DNA of 58,234 nt from Clostridiales bacterium (GTDB taxonomy: Bacteria > Bacillota > Clostridia > Christensenellales > Aristaeellaceae). Positions 34,227 to 43,179 of this stretch are shown here, piece by piece; positions within the stretch are counted from its first letter, which is position 1, and each line of letters opens with the position of its first letter. The position numbers and the translations under genes were made by a program. The stretch spans positions 1 through 58,234 of the forward strand of contig SVGS01000023.1 in assembly GCA_015056205.1 (NCBI GenBank), in the 5' to 3' direction. The notes beneath the pieces were generated by a model, which saw only the letters and a program-made list of their open reading frames with translations, was not told the DNA's origin and did not search any database.

Positions 34227-35708
34227 ATGAAAACCGGTTTTGACCATGAACAGTATACCAGACTGCAATCCGAACATATTCAGGAGCGAATCCAGACCTT
34301 CGGCGGCAAGCTGTATCTGGAGCTGGGCGGCAAACTGTTCGACGATTTTCACGCCAGCCGCGTGCTTCCCGGTTTCCGGCCGGACAGCAAGGTGCAGATG
34401 CTGCTCCAGCTGAAGGATCAGGAGGAAATCCTGATCGTGCTGAACGCGGACGATATTGAAAAGAGCAAGGTGCGGGGCGATCTGGGCATTACCTACGATC
34501 TGGATACCCTCCGGCTGATCGACGCCTTCCGCGGAATCGGCCTGTATGTCGGATCGGTTGTGCTGACCCGCTTCGCCAACCAGCCCGCGGCCGTCGCCTT
34601 TGAGCAGCGGCTGAACGCCCAGGGGATTCCGACCTACCGGCATTATCCGATCGCCGGCTATCCCACGGATATCGAGCACATCGTCAGCGATGAAGGCTTC
34701 GGCAAAAACGATTATGTGGAAACCACCCGGCCGCTGGTTCTGGTCACCGCCCCCGGTCCCGGCAGCGGGAAAATGGCCACCTGCCTGAGCCAGCTGTATC
34801 AGGAAAACCGCCGGGGCATCAAGGCCGGATACGCCAAATTCGAAACCTTCCCCATCTGGAACCTGCCGCTGAAGCACCCCGTGAACGTGGCGTACGAAGC
34901 CGCCACCGCCGATCTTTCCGACGTCAACATGATCGATCCCTATCATCTCGACGCCTACGGCATCACCACGGTGAACTACAACCGGGATATCGAGATCTTC
35001 CCCGTGCTGAACGCGCTGTTTGAACGGGTATGGGGCAAATCGCCCTACCGGAGCCCCACGGATATGGGCGTGAACATGGCGGGCATGTGCATCACCGACG
35101 ACGATATCTGCCGCAAGGCGGCTGAAATGGAAATCCTCCGCCGCTATTACGCGGCCCGGTGCTCCTTCCTGCAGGGGCACGCCGCAAAGGAGGAAGCGGA
35201 AAAAATCCTGCTGCTGATGAAGCATCTCCATCTGAGCGACGATCTGCGGCCCGTGATCGGCGCCGCCCGGAAGCGGGCGGAGGAAACGGAAAATCCCGCC
35301 CTGGCCATCGAGCTGCCGAACGGCGAGATCGTCACCGGGAAAACCACCGGCCTGCTGGGGCCCTCCGCCGCGCTGATCCTGAACGCGCTGAAGAAGCTGG
35401 GCGGCATCGACAAAACCGTGCATCTGATTCCCCCGCAGGTCATTGAACCCATTCAGGAGCTGAAATGCCGGTATCTGGGGAACCATAATCCGAGGCTGCA
35501 TACCGACGAGGTGCTGGTCGCCCTCTCCGTTTCCGCGGCCTCCGACCCGAACGCCGCCCGGGCGCTGGCCATGCTGCCCCAGCTGAAAAACCGCGAGGCG
35601 CACTCCACCGTCATTCTCTCCGCCGTGGACGACAACACCTTCCGCCGTCTGGGCGTGAATCTGACCTGTGACCCTTCCTATCAGAGCCACAAGCTGTATC
35701 ACCGGTAA
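34227..35708 (+). CDS. DUF1846 family protein
   Basis: The 493-residue protein starts at ATG 34227 behind GGGAGGT; the frame extends upstream but has no better site. It matches the DUF1846 family in length and pattern: an N-terminal FDHEQYTRLQSEHIQERI, a P-loop-like VTAPGPGSGKMATCLSQLYQ near residue 175, ETFPIWNLPLKHPVNVAYEAA, and PTDMGVNMAG. The family is conserved in Firmicutes and its biochemical role is unsettled; a nucleotide-binding or isomerase-like fold has been suggested. It is a single-gene unit and is convergent with queT across a shared terminator. Confidence 0.85.
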   Translation: MKTGFDHEQYTRLQSEHIQERIQTFGGKLYLELGGKLFDDFHASRVLPGFRPDSKVQMLLQLKDQEEILIVLNADDIEKSKVRGDLGITYDLDTLRLIDAFRGIGLYVGSVVLTRFANQPAAVAFEQRLNAQGIPTYRHYPIAGYPTDIEHIVSDEGFGKNDYVETTRPLVLVTAPGPGSGKMATCLSQLYQENRRGIKAGYAKFETFPIWNLPLKHPVNVAYEAATADLSDVNMIDPYHLDAYGITTVNYNRDIEIFPVLNALFERVWGKSPYRSPTDMGVNMAGMCITDDDICRKAAEMEILRRYYAARCSFLQGHAAKEEAEKILLLMKHLHLSDDLRPVIGAARKRAEETENPALAIELPNGEIVTGKTTGLLGPSAALILNALKKLGGIDKTVHLIPPQVIEPIQELKCRYLGNHNPRLHTDEVLVALSVSAASDPNAARALAMLPQLKNREAHSTVILSAVDDNTFRRLGVNLTCDPSYQSHKLYHR

Positions 35709-35715
35709 AAAAATT

Positions 35716-35745
35716 TCCCCCGCTCCGTGGAGCGGGGGAGTTTTT
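35716..35745. terminator. Bidirectional terminator between DUF1846 gene and queT
   Basis: Arms tcccccgct (35716-35724) and agcggggga (35731-35739) have TTTTT on the plus side and a run of A/T (AAATTTTTTT on the minus strand) on the other, serving both convergent genes. Confidence 0.85.
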
Positions 35746-35746
35746 G

Positions 35747-36226
35747 TCAGTCCGCCGGAATAATCCGGGAGGCCGGTTTGTAAATCAGCAGTCCGAGAAG
35801 GCCGCAGCTGATCAGTTCGCCGGCTCCGACGGTCAGGGCCAGGAACCACAGGACATCCGGCACCCCGTATACCTTCTGCAGCACAAGGGGAACAATGATC
35901 GTATTGCTGACCACCGGGGGAATCCAGGCCAGGTTCGGCGTTTTCCGCATCAGCCTGGTTCCGATCGCTCCCAGCAGCGTGGCCAGGCTTCCGAAAACCA
36001 CGTCCCAGAGCGCGCAGCCCGTCAGCAGGTTGGCCAGGACGCAGCCCACGGTCAGCCCCGGAACCGCCGCAACGGTCAGGCAGGGCAGAATGGTCAGCGC
36101 CTCGGACAGCCGCACCTGAACGGCGCCGCTGGCCAGGCCGACCATATTGGCCAGATAGGTCAGAACAACGTAGAGCGCGGCAATCGTGCCGCCGGTTGCC
36201 AGCTGCCTGGCGGAGAATTTTTGCAT
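35747..36226 (-). CDS. queT: QueT-family transporter, probable queuosine-precursor uptake (S component)
   Basis: The 159-residue membrane protein has about five hydrophobic segments (GGTIAALYVVLTYLANMVG, LTILPCLTVAAVPGLTVGCV, VVSNTIIVPLVLQKVYG). It fits the QueT family, the substrate-binding component of ECF transporters for preQ0/preQ1-type precursors. ATG 36226 is preferred, because the Shine-Dalgarno AAAGG at the end of the riboswitch suits it better than the ATG at 36238. The preQ1-I aptamer directly upstream independently supports the assignment. The energising ECF module is not in the window, as is usual for this group. Confidence 0.87.
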   Translation of the reverse strand: MQKFSARQLATGGTIAALYVVLTYLANMVGLASGAVQVRLSEALTILPCLTVAAVPGLTVGCVLANLLTGCALWDVVFGSLATLLGAIGTRLMRKTPNLAWIPPVVSNTIIVPLVLQKVYGVPDVLWFLALTVGAGELISCGLLGLLIYKPASRIIPAD

Positions 36227-36239
36227 AGGGGTCACCATC

Positions 36240-36280
36240 CTTTAGTTTTGTTTTCGGTGAGGAAGGTCTCGAACTCACCG
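36240..36280 (-). promoter_or_regulatory. preQ1-I riboswitch
   Basis: On the minus strand CGGTGAG (36274-36280) pairs with CTCACCG (36255-36261), enclosing the 12-nt loop TTCGAGACCTTC. The A-rich tail AAAACAAAACTAA then runs into the Shine-Dalgarno AAGGA. Stem, 12-nt loop beginning TTC, A-rich tail and CTAA are the preQ1 class I pattern; ligand binding would sequester the ribosome binding site of queT. The 7-bp stem is longer than usual. Confidence 0.8.
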
Positions 36281-36299
36281 CGCTGAAAAGCGCCCGGTG

Positions 36300-36328
36300 A
36301 GTATACCCTTTTTGCTTCCGTTTTTCAA
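36300..36328 (-). promoter_or_regulatory. queT promoter
   Basis: Minus strand TTGAAA (36323-36328), 17 bp, TATACT (36300-36305), placing the transcript start near 36293, just before the aptamer. Confidence 0.75.
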
Positions 36329-36423
36329 GCTTTGCTTTTCTTTTTTTCTATGATATACTGTGTCTATCAGCGAACAAAACACATTCCGGGACGAAGAGGC
36401 CCGGCGGAAAGGACGAGCACCGG

Positions 36424-39400
36424 ATGATCATCGGGGTCTGCCTGTCAGAGCTTCACCTTGATCTGAATACAGGATTTGTAGCGGAACTGGACCGGGCGGT
36501 CCGGGAAGTCGGAGGCGAGATTGTCGTTTTCAACACTTTCATGGATCTGAACTGGTACAGGAAGGATAACCGGGCGGCCCGCAGTATTTTCCGCGCGATT
36601 CACTATGATATCTTCTCCGCCCTTGTCTTCGTTTCCAACAGCTTCCATGATGAGAAACTGTTCGACCGGATCGTTCAGGACGCGGACGCCCACGGCATTC
36701 CGGTCATCAGCGTCGGCGCCGTTCATCAGGGCTGCCACAATATCGTCAACAATCCGGTTCCGGCTTTCAAAGCCCTGCTCCGGCACGTGATCCGGGATCA
36801 CGGCGCCAGAGATACGTTTTTTCTGAGCGGCATAAAAGGCGAGCCAAACTCCGAGCTCCGGCTGCAGTGCTACCGGGAGGTGCTGGAGGAACTGGGACTT
36901 CCCTTTGATGAGCGGAATGTGGACTGGGGCAATTACTGGTCCCAGCCGGCTTCCGCCGCCACGCTCCGGCTGATTCAGGAAAGGCCTTCGCTGCCCGATG
37001 CCATTTTCTGTGCGAACGATACCATGGCCATGGCGGTATGCGATACGCTGAAAGCCCACGGCTTCCGGGTGCCCGGGGATGTCATCGTCACCGGGTTTGA
37101 CGGCATTCCGGCCGCCTCCATGATCCGGCCCCGGCTGACCACCGTAACCGACAGCCAGAAGCAGCTGGCCGAGACCATTGTGGATATGATCCAGCAGATT
37201 TCCGCGGGCATGGACATTGCGGATCCGCTGTTTAACCTCTTCCATCCCGTCTATTCCGAGTCCTGCGGATGCCCGGCTCCCGAAGAAAACCAGTATGACG
37301 CCCTGAGCCTTTTTAACACGCTGGAAGCAGAACGGACGCATGAAAACCTGATCTACCACACGGTTGAGCGCATGCTGATGCAGACGGAGCTGCAGGACTT
37401 TCTGGAAATTCTCTCCCACATGCTGCCCTCCGGATCCGCGGTCTATCTGAACCAGCGCTATCTGGATGTTTTTCACGGGAAATCCTATGATTCCACGGAG
37501 ATCGAGGAGGAACTGATCCGGATTCCCGCCGTACCCCGTTCCTCCAAACCGACTCCGGAGCCGGTCATCCTGTATCACAGCAAGCCTCTTTCCTCGCTCC
37601 GGACCGGCGTTATCGTGACCACCGCCATTCACTCCGACACCGTGGTCTTCGGCTATTTTTCCGCCCAGACCCTGGAGCTGCGGACGGACATCCGGCTGAT
37701 CAAGCGAATTGCCGATGTGCTGAACCTTGTTTTCACCATCCAGCTCGGCAACCTGCAGAAGCAGAATCTGCTGGCGCATATTGAGCAAAGCGCCTTCCGG
37801 GATCCGCTGACCGGCATGAGCAATCTGAAGGGGCTGACACAATGGTTCGAGGACTTCTGCGCAAAGCAGGAGAATCACCGGCTCTTCATTTCCCTGTCCG
37901 TCTATGAGATCAGCCGGTACTCCTATATTTATGAAACCTACGGCATTCAGGAAACCGAAACGGTCGTGCGGAGGATCGGTGAGGCCCTTTCCCGGGTCAA
38001 TTCCACTGCTCCGAAGACCGCCCGCATCAGCGACAACCAGTTTGTGGTCTTTGACTGCGAGCCGGGCGAATCCCTGCTCAGCAATAAAATCAAAACCACC
38101 GTCGATGACTTCTACCGGACCATGACCTCCTACAACGCGGAAAACAACCGGGATTATTATCTGGAGATTCACGCGGGCTGCACCACCATGGCGGGCGGCT
38201 GGGGAACCGTGAGCCTGGAAAACCTGATCCGCCTGGCCACCGGCGAGCTGTATCTGAACCGCCTGAAAGCGGGACAGCACGACGTGGTGAAGGATACGCA
38301 TATTACCGCGGAGCTCTATACCACCTTCAGCCTGCTGATGGAGAAAAATCTGTTCCGGTATCATTTCCAGCCGATCGTACACGCGAAAACCGGCCAGATT
38401 TTCGCCTACGAAGCCCTGATGCGCACGGACAGCCTGATCAACCTGACCCCCCTGCAGGTGCTGGCCATCGCCCGGGAATACGGGCGCCTCTACGATGTGG
38501 AAAAAGTCACCTTCTTCGGCATTATGGAGCAGTACGTCCAGCATTACAGCGCCTTCCAGGGCTCCAAGGTTTTCATCAACACCATTCCCGGCTACTTCCT
38601 GAACACGGCCGACTGCCAGGAACTGAAGAACCGTTTCCAGAGCTATCTGGACTGTTTCGTCATTGAGCTGACCGAACAGGATTCCACCTCCGACGAGGAG
38701 CTGATCCGGCTGAAGCAGCTGAGCAAGCCCGGCAGCCAGGCGCAGATCGCCATTGACGATTACGGCACGGGCCACAGCAATATGGTCAATGTGCTCCGCT
38801 ACGGGCCGCAGTTCATCAAGATCGACCGGGCGCTGATCTCCGGGATTGAAGAGGACAGCAACAAGCAGCTTTTTGTCCGCAACACCATCGAGTTTGCCCA
38901 CCAGAACGGCATCCGGGCGCTGGCGGAAGGCGTGGAGACCGAAGCGGAGCTGCGGACGGTCATCGAATACGGCGTGGATCTGATTCAGGGATACTATACC
39001 GCCCGGCCGGCGGAAAAGCCCATTCAGGCCATCAGCGAAACGATCCGCGCCCAGATTCTGGAGGAAAACCTCCGGCTCGCCCGGTTTGACGGCACGGCGA
39101 AAACCTATTCGGTCCGGAACGGGGAAAACATCGATCTGTTTGAGCTGGCGGTTCATCAGTATTCCCGCCTGGAGATCCCGGAGGGCGTCGTTACGCTGAA
39201 CAGCCAGGAGGGCGCCCAGGTCGGCATGACGATCCGGGTCCTGGACGACACGGAAACCACCCTGATTCTGAACGGCGTCAGCCTGCTGGCCGGAAAGGAA
39301 CCCGTTCTGCAGCTGGGAAGCAACAGCCGGGTGAATCTGATCCTCCAGGGGGACAACCTGATCCAGCGGGACGGGATCCGGGTTCCCGGCAACGCTTCCC

Positions 39401-40278
39401 TGATCATCTCCGGAACGGGCAGCCTGCTGATCGACAGCTCGAGAAACTTCTCCGTCGGGATCGGCGGCAGCTTCAACGATCCCTACGGTTCCATCCTCCT
39501 GGACCTGGACGGCCGCCTGGAAGTGCACGCTTCCGGAGACAAAGCGGTCTGCATCGGCGGCAGCCGGAGCGCCGGCGAAGGGATTGTGCTGAAGCGGGGA
39601 GACGTCAAGCTGGAAGCCAACGGCATCAACGCGCTGGGCATCGGCAGCGCCGCCGGAAACGCAGCCGTCCGCCTGCAGGGCGGCCGGCTTCAGTGCCATC
39701 TGCAGGGAAACGACGCCGTGGGCATCGGCACCCTGAGCGGATTTGCTTCCATTGTGTCCAACGCGGATACGGATATTCTGCTGGAAAGCGAGCGGGCTGT
39801 CGGGATAGGAACCATGAACGGGACGTCGGAGCTCCGTCTGCCTTCCGGGAACGCCAGGATCACCATTCGCTGCGACGTCGGCTCCTGCATCGGAAATTTC
39901 AACGGCGAGGGCACTTCCTATCTGTCCGGCGCGAAGGTATCCTTCCACGGGGAAGGCAACCGGGTGACCGGGCTGGGCAGCGTCGAAGGCGCCTGTGACA
40001 CCCGGATTGAAGCCGGGTATGTGGAGGGCAACCTGCTGGCCTCCAGCCGCCGGCTCCTGGGCAACAACCACTCCCGCGTGATCATCACCGGAGGCAATAT
40101 CCGGCTGTTCCCGGAGGATGGCAGCACCCCGGTCAGCCCGGACGGCCGGGCGCTGATGCTCGTCAATCCGGAGGGGGATACTTTCGAAAAAACGTTCAAA
40201 GATAAACGGGCTACCTGGTCTTACAAGGCAGCCCGTTCAGAGGACGGATTCCTGGGAGTCTGGATCCCCAGGTCATAA
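36424..40278 (+). CDS. LacI-type sensor / degenerate GGDEF / EAL / beta-helix-like fusion protein
   Basis: This 1284-residue protein has no signal peptide or membrane segment, so it is cytoplasmic. Residues 1-275 are a LacI/PurR-type ligand-binding domain without the HTH (IFCANDTMAMAVCDTLKAHG, VIVTGFDGIPAASMIRPRLT). A linker domain follows (280-455). The GGDEF domain (from RDPLTGMSN at 459) has SDNQF at about 535 in place of GGDEF and is probably not a cyclase. The EAL domain looks intact: YEALMR (about 661), INTIPGYF, IELTEQ, IAIDDYGTGHS (about 777), FIKIDRALI, AEGVETEAEL. So c-di-GMP phosphodiesterase activity is likely. From about 885 to the end is a strand-rich tail with seven GIG-type motifs (GIGG, CIGG, GIGS, GIGT, GIGT, CIGN, GLGS) about 25-33 residues apart, resembling beta-helical repeats otherwise seen in secreted clostridial proteins. 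The -10 TATACT at 36354-36359 probably serves it. Confidence 0.88.
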   Translation: MIIGVCLSELHLDLNTGFVAELDRAVREVGGEIVVFNTFMDLNWYRKDNRAARSIFRAIHYDIFSALVFVSNSFHDEKLFDRIVQDADAHGIPVISVGAVHQGCHNIVNNPVPAFKALLRHVIRDHGARDTFFLSGIKGEPNSELRLQCYREVLEELGLPFDERNVDWGNYWSQPASAATLRLIQERPSLPDAIFCANDTMAMAVCDTLKAHGFRVPGDVIVTGFDGIPAASMIRPRLTTVTDSQKQLAETIVDMIQQISAGMDIADPLFNLFHPVYSESCGCPAPEENQYDALSLFNTLEAERTHENLIYHTVERMLMQTELQDFLEILSHMLPSGSAVYLNQRYLDVFHGKSYDSTEIEEELIRIPAVPRSSKPTPEPVILYHSKPLSSLRTGVIVTTAIHSDTVVFGYFSAQTLELRTDIRLIKRIADVLNLVFTIQLGNLQKQNLLAHIEQSAFRDPLTGMSNLKGLTQWFEDFCAKQENHRLFISLSVYEISRYSYIYETYGIQETETVVRRIGEALSRVNSTAPKTARISDNQFVVFDCEPGESLLSNKIKTTVDDFYRTMTSYNAENNRDYYLEIHAGCTTMAGGWGTVSLENLIRLATGELYLNRLKAGQHDVVKDTHITAELYTTFSLLMEKNLFRYHFQPIVHAKTGQIFAYEALMRTDSLINLTPLQVLAIAREYGRLYDVEKVTFFGIMEQYVQHYSAFQGSKVFINTIPGYFLNTADCQELKNRFQSYLDCFVIELTEQDSTSDEELIRLKQLSKPGSQAQIAIDDYGTGHSNMVNVLRYGPQFIKIDRALISGIEEDSNKQLFVRNTIEFAHQNGIRALAEGVETEAELRTVIEYGVDLIQGYYTARPAEKPIQAISETIRAQILEENLRLARFDGTAKTYSVRNGENIDLFELAVHQYSRLEIPEGVVTLNSQEGAQVGMTIRVLDDTETTLILNGVSLLAGKEPVLQLGSNSRVNLILQGDNLIQRDGIRVPGNASLIISGTGSLLIDSSRNFSVGIGGSFNDPYGSILLDLDGRLEVHASGDKAVCIGGSRSAGEGIVLKRGDVKLEANGINALGIGSAAGNAAVRLQGGRLQCHLQGNDAVGIGTLSGFASIVSNADTDILLESERAVGIGTMNGTSELRLPSGNARITIRCDVGSCIGNFNGEGTSYLSGAKVSFHGEGNRVTGLGSVEGACDTRIEAGYVEGNLLASSRRLLGNNHSRVIITGGNIRLFPEDGSTPVSPDGRALMLVNPEGDTFEKTFKDKRATWSYKAARSEDGFLGVWIPRS

Positions 40279-40298
40279 AAAAGGATTCATACCGGTTT

Positions 40299-41615
40299 TC
40301 AGGCGGCTTTGGGCGGCAGCTTCACGGCCTTGGATCCGTGCACCGTCTGAGCCGCCCCGATGGCGTGCTCCGTTTTGACCCAGTGCTGCTGATCCCGGCA
40401 GTGAATCAGGCCGTAAACCTGGCTGCAGAGTCCAATCACCATATTCAGCAGGAAAGAAGCGATCATAACAGGCAGCGATTTGATGCTGAACCGGATCCTG
40501 TTGTCTACCGCATCCGCATAATAGAACAGGAAGAAAAAGCTGTAGACAAAGATGCCGATGCTGTACAGCAGGCTGCCCATGGACATATCATAAAATACCA
40601 TCCCGGGCTCCAGCAGGCACAGAAGGCCGGTGCACAATGTCTGCAGAAGAACAAACAGATAAACACCGCCCGTATACATATGGGTCAGAATGCTTAAAAA
40701 CTCCCACACGCTGATTTTTCCCCTGAACAGGCAGCGGAACAGATTGCCGGTCTCATGGAACGTCACATACCAGCGGCCCTGGCCCCATCGGTTCTTCTGC
40801 CGTAGGGAAGCCGCGAACTGGGTAGGCTTTTCATCGTATACACGGGTATTATGATTCCACAGAATCCGGCGGCCTTCCATCGTGGCTTCCACCTGAATTT
40901 CAAAGTCCTCGGTCAGTGAACGGGTCGTCCATCCGCCGCGCTTATACAGATATTCCGTGGACATCGCAAAGCCGGTGCCGCCAATACCGCAGTTCAGCCC
41001 CAACCGGTACTTGGCCAGCCCGAAAAAGCGATTGGTCAGGGTAAATCCGGAATAATCAATCCACGCGACGGGGCCATTCTTGTTTTTGCATCCCAGATAG
41101 CACTGGATAAAGTCCGGCTTCCCCTTATCCAGATACTGGCTGTTCACTTCGCGGAACATATTGGTATCCATCAGATTGTCCGCGTCGAAAATCATCATCA
41201 GATCGTACCGGTTCTGATAATCGCCCAGGGACAGCAGGGCCTTCCGGAGCGCGATCGGCTTCCCGGTCGGGCTGTCCGGCCCGTCCTTCCGGGTTTCGAT
41301 CACCTGGGCCCCCAGCTTTCGCGCCGTTTCCGCCGTCGCGTCCGTACAGTTATCGGCGATGATATAAAAATCGTACAGCTCCCGGGGATAGTCCATCGCC
41401 TGCAGGTTGCGGACGATGTCACCGATCACCTTTTCCTCGTTATGCGCCGGAACCAGCACCAGGAAGCGGGACTGCGGATCGTGATCCTGATAATCCTTTA
41501 CCTTTCTTCCAAAGCCGAACAGGCTCAGCACCAGCTGATAGATCATCATTCCCGCGAGGCATATGGAGCAAACGGTTCCGATCACCCTCAGGAGAACAGT
41601 CAGAAACGGCAGCAT
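40299..41615 (-). CDS. Membrane family 2 glycosyltransferase (processive-type)
   Basis: The 438-residue protein starts with a membrane helix, then a GT-A catalytic domain: LVLVPAHNEEKVI, YIIADNCTD, DADN (DxD), SLTEDFE (TED) and QKNRWGQGRW (Q..RW). Four further C-terminal membrane helices follow. The D, DxD, TED and QxxRW set marks processive synthases such as cellulose, hyaluronan or poly-GlcNAc synthase, but the product is not determined. No PilZ domain is visible. It is convergent with the EAL fusion gene only 20 bp away, hinting at a shared exopolysaccharide theme. The promoter at 41672-41700 lies just inside the insertion element's left flank. Confidence 0.88.
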   Translation of the reverse strand: MLPFLTVLLRVIGTVCSICLAGMMIYQLVLSLFGFGRKVKDYQDHDPQSRFLVLVPAHNEEKVIGDIVRNLQAMDYPRELYDFYIIADNCTDATAETARKLGAQVIETRKDGPDSPTGKPIALRKALLSLGDYQNRYDLMMIFDADNLMDTNMFREVNSQYLDKGKPDFIQCYLGCKNKNGPVAWIDYSGFTLTNRFFGLAKYRLGLNCGIGGTGFAMSTEYLYKRGGWTTRSLTEDFEIQVEATMEGRRILWNHNTRVYDEKPTQFAASLRQKNRWGQGRWYVTFHETGNLFRCLFRGKISVWEFLSILTHMYTGGVYLFVLLQTLCTGLLCLLEPGMVFYDMSMGSLLYSIGIFVYSFFFLFYYADAVDNRIRFSIKSLPVMIASFLLNMVIGLCSQVYGLIHCRDQQHWVKTEHAIGAAQTVHGSKAVKLPPKAA

Positions 41616-41671
41616 GATTCATCCTCCCATGCCGGCCCCGCCGGCTTCCCGAAAAATAACACAACAGGCCT

Positions 41672-41700
41672 ATTTAACATCACAAACCATTATTTGTCAA
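41672..41700 (-). promoter_or_regulatory. Glycosyltransferase promoter
   Basis: Minus strand TTGACA (41695-41700), 17 bp, TTAAAT (41672-41677). The insertion element begins 19 bp upstream of the -35. Confidence 0.7.
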
Positions 41701-41709
41701 GGGCTGCGT

Positions 41710-41718
41710 TTATTTTTC
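41710..41718. repeat. 9-bp target-site duplication of the insertion element
   Basis: TTATTTTTC at 41710-41718 is repeated exactly at 43064-43072, immediately outside the two element ends. Confidence 0.9.
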
Positions 41719-43063
41719 CAGGGGGGGTCATTTGAAAACGGGGTAGGCAAACAAGAACTGCCATCATTTTTTGAAATTACAGTTGATCGCCAAGCATCAG
41801 AACTTTTTCTGCATAATCATTGAGTAGCGCAACCCGTCTTGCTTTTCTGCGAATGCTTCCACCCTTGAATGTTGTTTCTACCTTCAATAGTTTCTGGGCT
41901 ATCTTCCTGATGACCGAGAGGTTTTCCGCTGAATATCCCAAATGAATTTTTGAGCTGTCCTCGTTAAATGCAACATCCAGTGACCAGTGAAGATTGTTTT
42001 CTATCGTCTAGTGTCCCTGGATGTGCTTTGCCATTTCATCTGCTTCCCATTCACGGCTGCTGATGTAATATGCTGTTTCTTCAGTTTGCCGTCCTTCTCT
42101 TTCGCCTTTTCTGGTCACACAGACGATAGAGGATAATCGTTTCCACTCTCGCACGGTTTCGATCCAGGAAACGTCATTACAGACTTCTACTGTGCGATAT
42201 ACATGGCGTCCATGCTCATGTTCCTCGTAACTGTATTCCTTCAGTTGCTTTTTCTCAATCGGTTCCGTTCTGGCCCATTTGAAATACTCTTCCACCGATT
42301 CATACAGATTCAGCTGATTCTTCTTTAGTGCCAGCAGATAATTGGCTTCCCGGTCAATGATCTTCTCAGCAATATCAACCTGACAGCCCATGGCATCTAT
42401 GGCGACTACCGCACCTTTGACATCCAAAGTGTCCAGCATCTTGGGAATCGCCGTAATCTCGTTGCTCTTCTCATCTGTCTTGATCTGACCAAGAGAAATC
42501 CCATCTTCTCTTACCCAGGCGCTGATGATGTGCAGTTTCCCTTCCGGCGTTTCCTCGTTGCTCAGGCGGTAATTGCTGGCCGTACATATTGTTTTGCCGT
42601 CTATTGCAATATGTTTTCCTATACATCCGCCAACATACGGAAGCACCCACTGTCTATATGCTTCCTCCAGTTTTTGGGGAAGCATCCGTGTCATAAGTCT
42701 CCTGTATGTATCGTTACTCGATACTCCTCCGGGCAACTCCAGGATTGTCTTCAGCCATTCATATTTGGCGTGAGCATAGTCCTCTATCTCAATCCATGTC
42801 TCGCATCCACAGATCACTCCAAGAAGAATGATGACCAGAAGATCCACCAATTTATGCTGAATATTGCCTCCGGGACGTCTTGGATCTGGTATCTCCTCGA
42901 ACAGTTCCATTATGCGATCCAACGACAGTACTTTGACCTTCTCCAATGCGCCTCACCTTGTTGATTTTATTTGCTTTGAGGCACTTCGAATCCTTTTGGC
43001 TAATTGGTAATTTTGGCTACCATCCTTTACATTTGGGCGTTGATTTTAAATGAGACTGCCCTG
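41719..43063 (-). mobile_element. ISAs1-family insertion sequence, 1345 bp
   Basis: The element is bounded by imperfect inverted repeats. The left end reads CAGGGGGGGTCATTTGAAAA; the right end on the other strand reads CAGGGCAGTCTCATTTAAAA. Both ends abut perfect 9-bp direct repeats. The single transposase reading frame fills most of it. Base composition is clearly less GC-rich than the core genes. The element sits between a glycosyltransferase promoter and a lipoprotein gene at the edge of an AT-richer island. Confidence 0.92.
41777..42946 (-). pseudogene. ISAs1-family transposase with an in-frame amber stop
   Basis: The frame from ATG 42946 encodes the N-terminal DUF (IPDPRRPGGNIQHKLVDLLV) and the DDE core (IAIDGKTICTASN with the first Asp, VAIDAMGCQVDIAEKI with the second). 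It hits TAG at 42008 after IQGH. The same frame then continues to TAA at 41777 as TIENNLHWSLDVAFNEDSSK and a normal C-terminus, giving 389 codons overall. The family motif at the break is HWxIENxLHW, so TAG replaces the Trp TGG, and the third catalytic residue (Glu of IEN) lies beyond the stop. The truncated product should be inactive unless the amber codon is read through. Confidence 0.9.
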
Positions 43064-43179
43064 TTATTTTTCGGGCAAGGAATAGAGATACGTATGCAGA
43101 ATTGTATTCTTATATTCTGTTTATTGAGAATCATTATCTGGCAGGATCACTCGATAACCAGTTCAAGGGGGAAACGATT

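Noticed and set aside
36274..36301. Competing hairpin CTCACC...GGTGAG upstream of the preQ1 aptamer that could act as an anti-aptamer switch
   Set aside because: The upstream CTCACC overlaps the -10 element (36300-36305), so most of it should not be transcribed with the start near 36293.
36445..40071. Minus-strand open frame of 1208 codons opposite the EAL fusion gene
   Set aside because: The plus strand encodes clear LacI, GGDEF-like and EAL domains; the minus frame shows no domain and no ribosome binding site.
42530..42964. Plus-strand frame inside the insertion sequence
   Set aside because: Antisense to the transposase core, no start signal, no recognisable protein.
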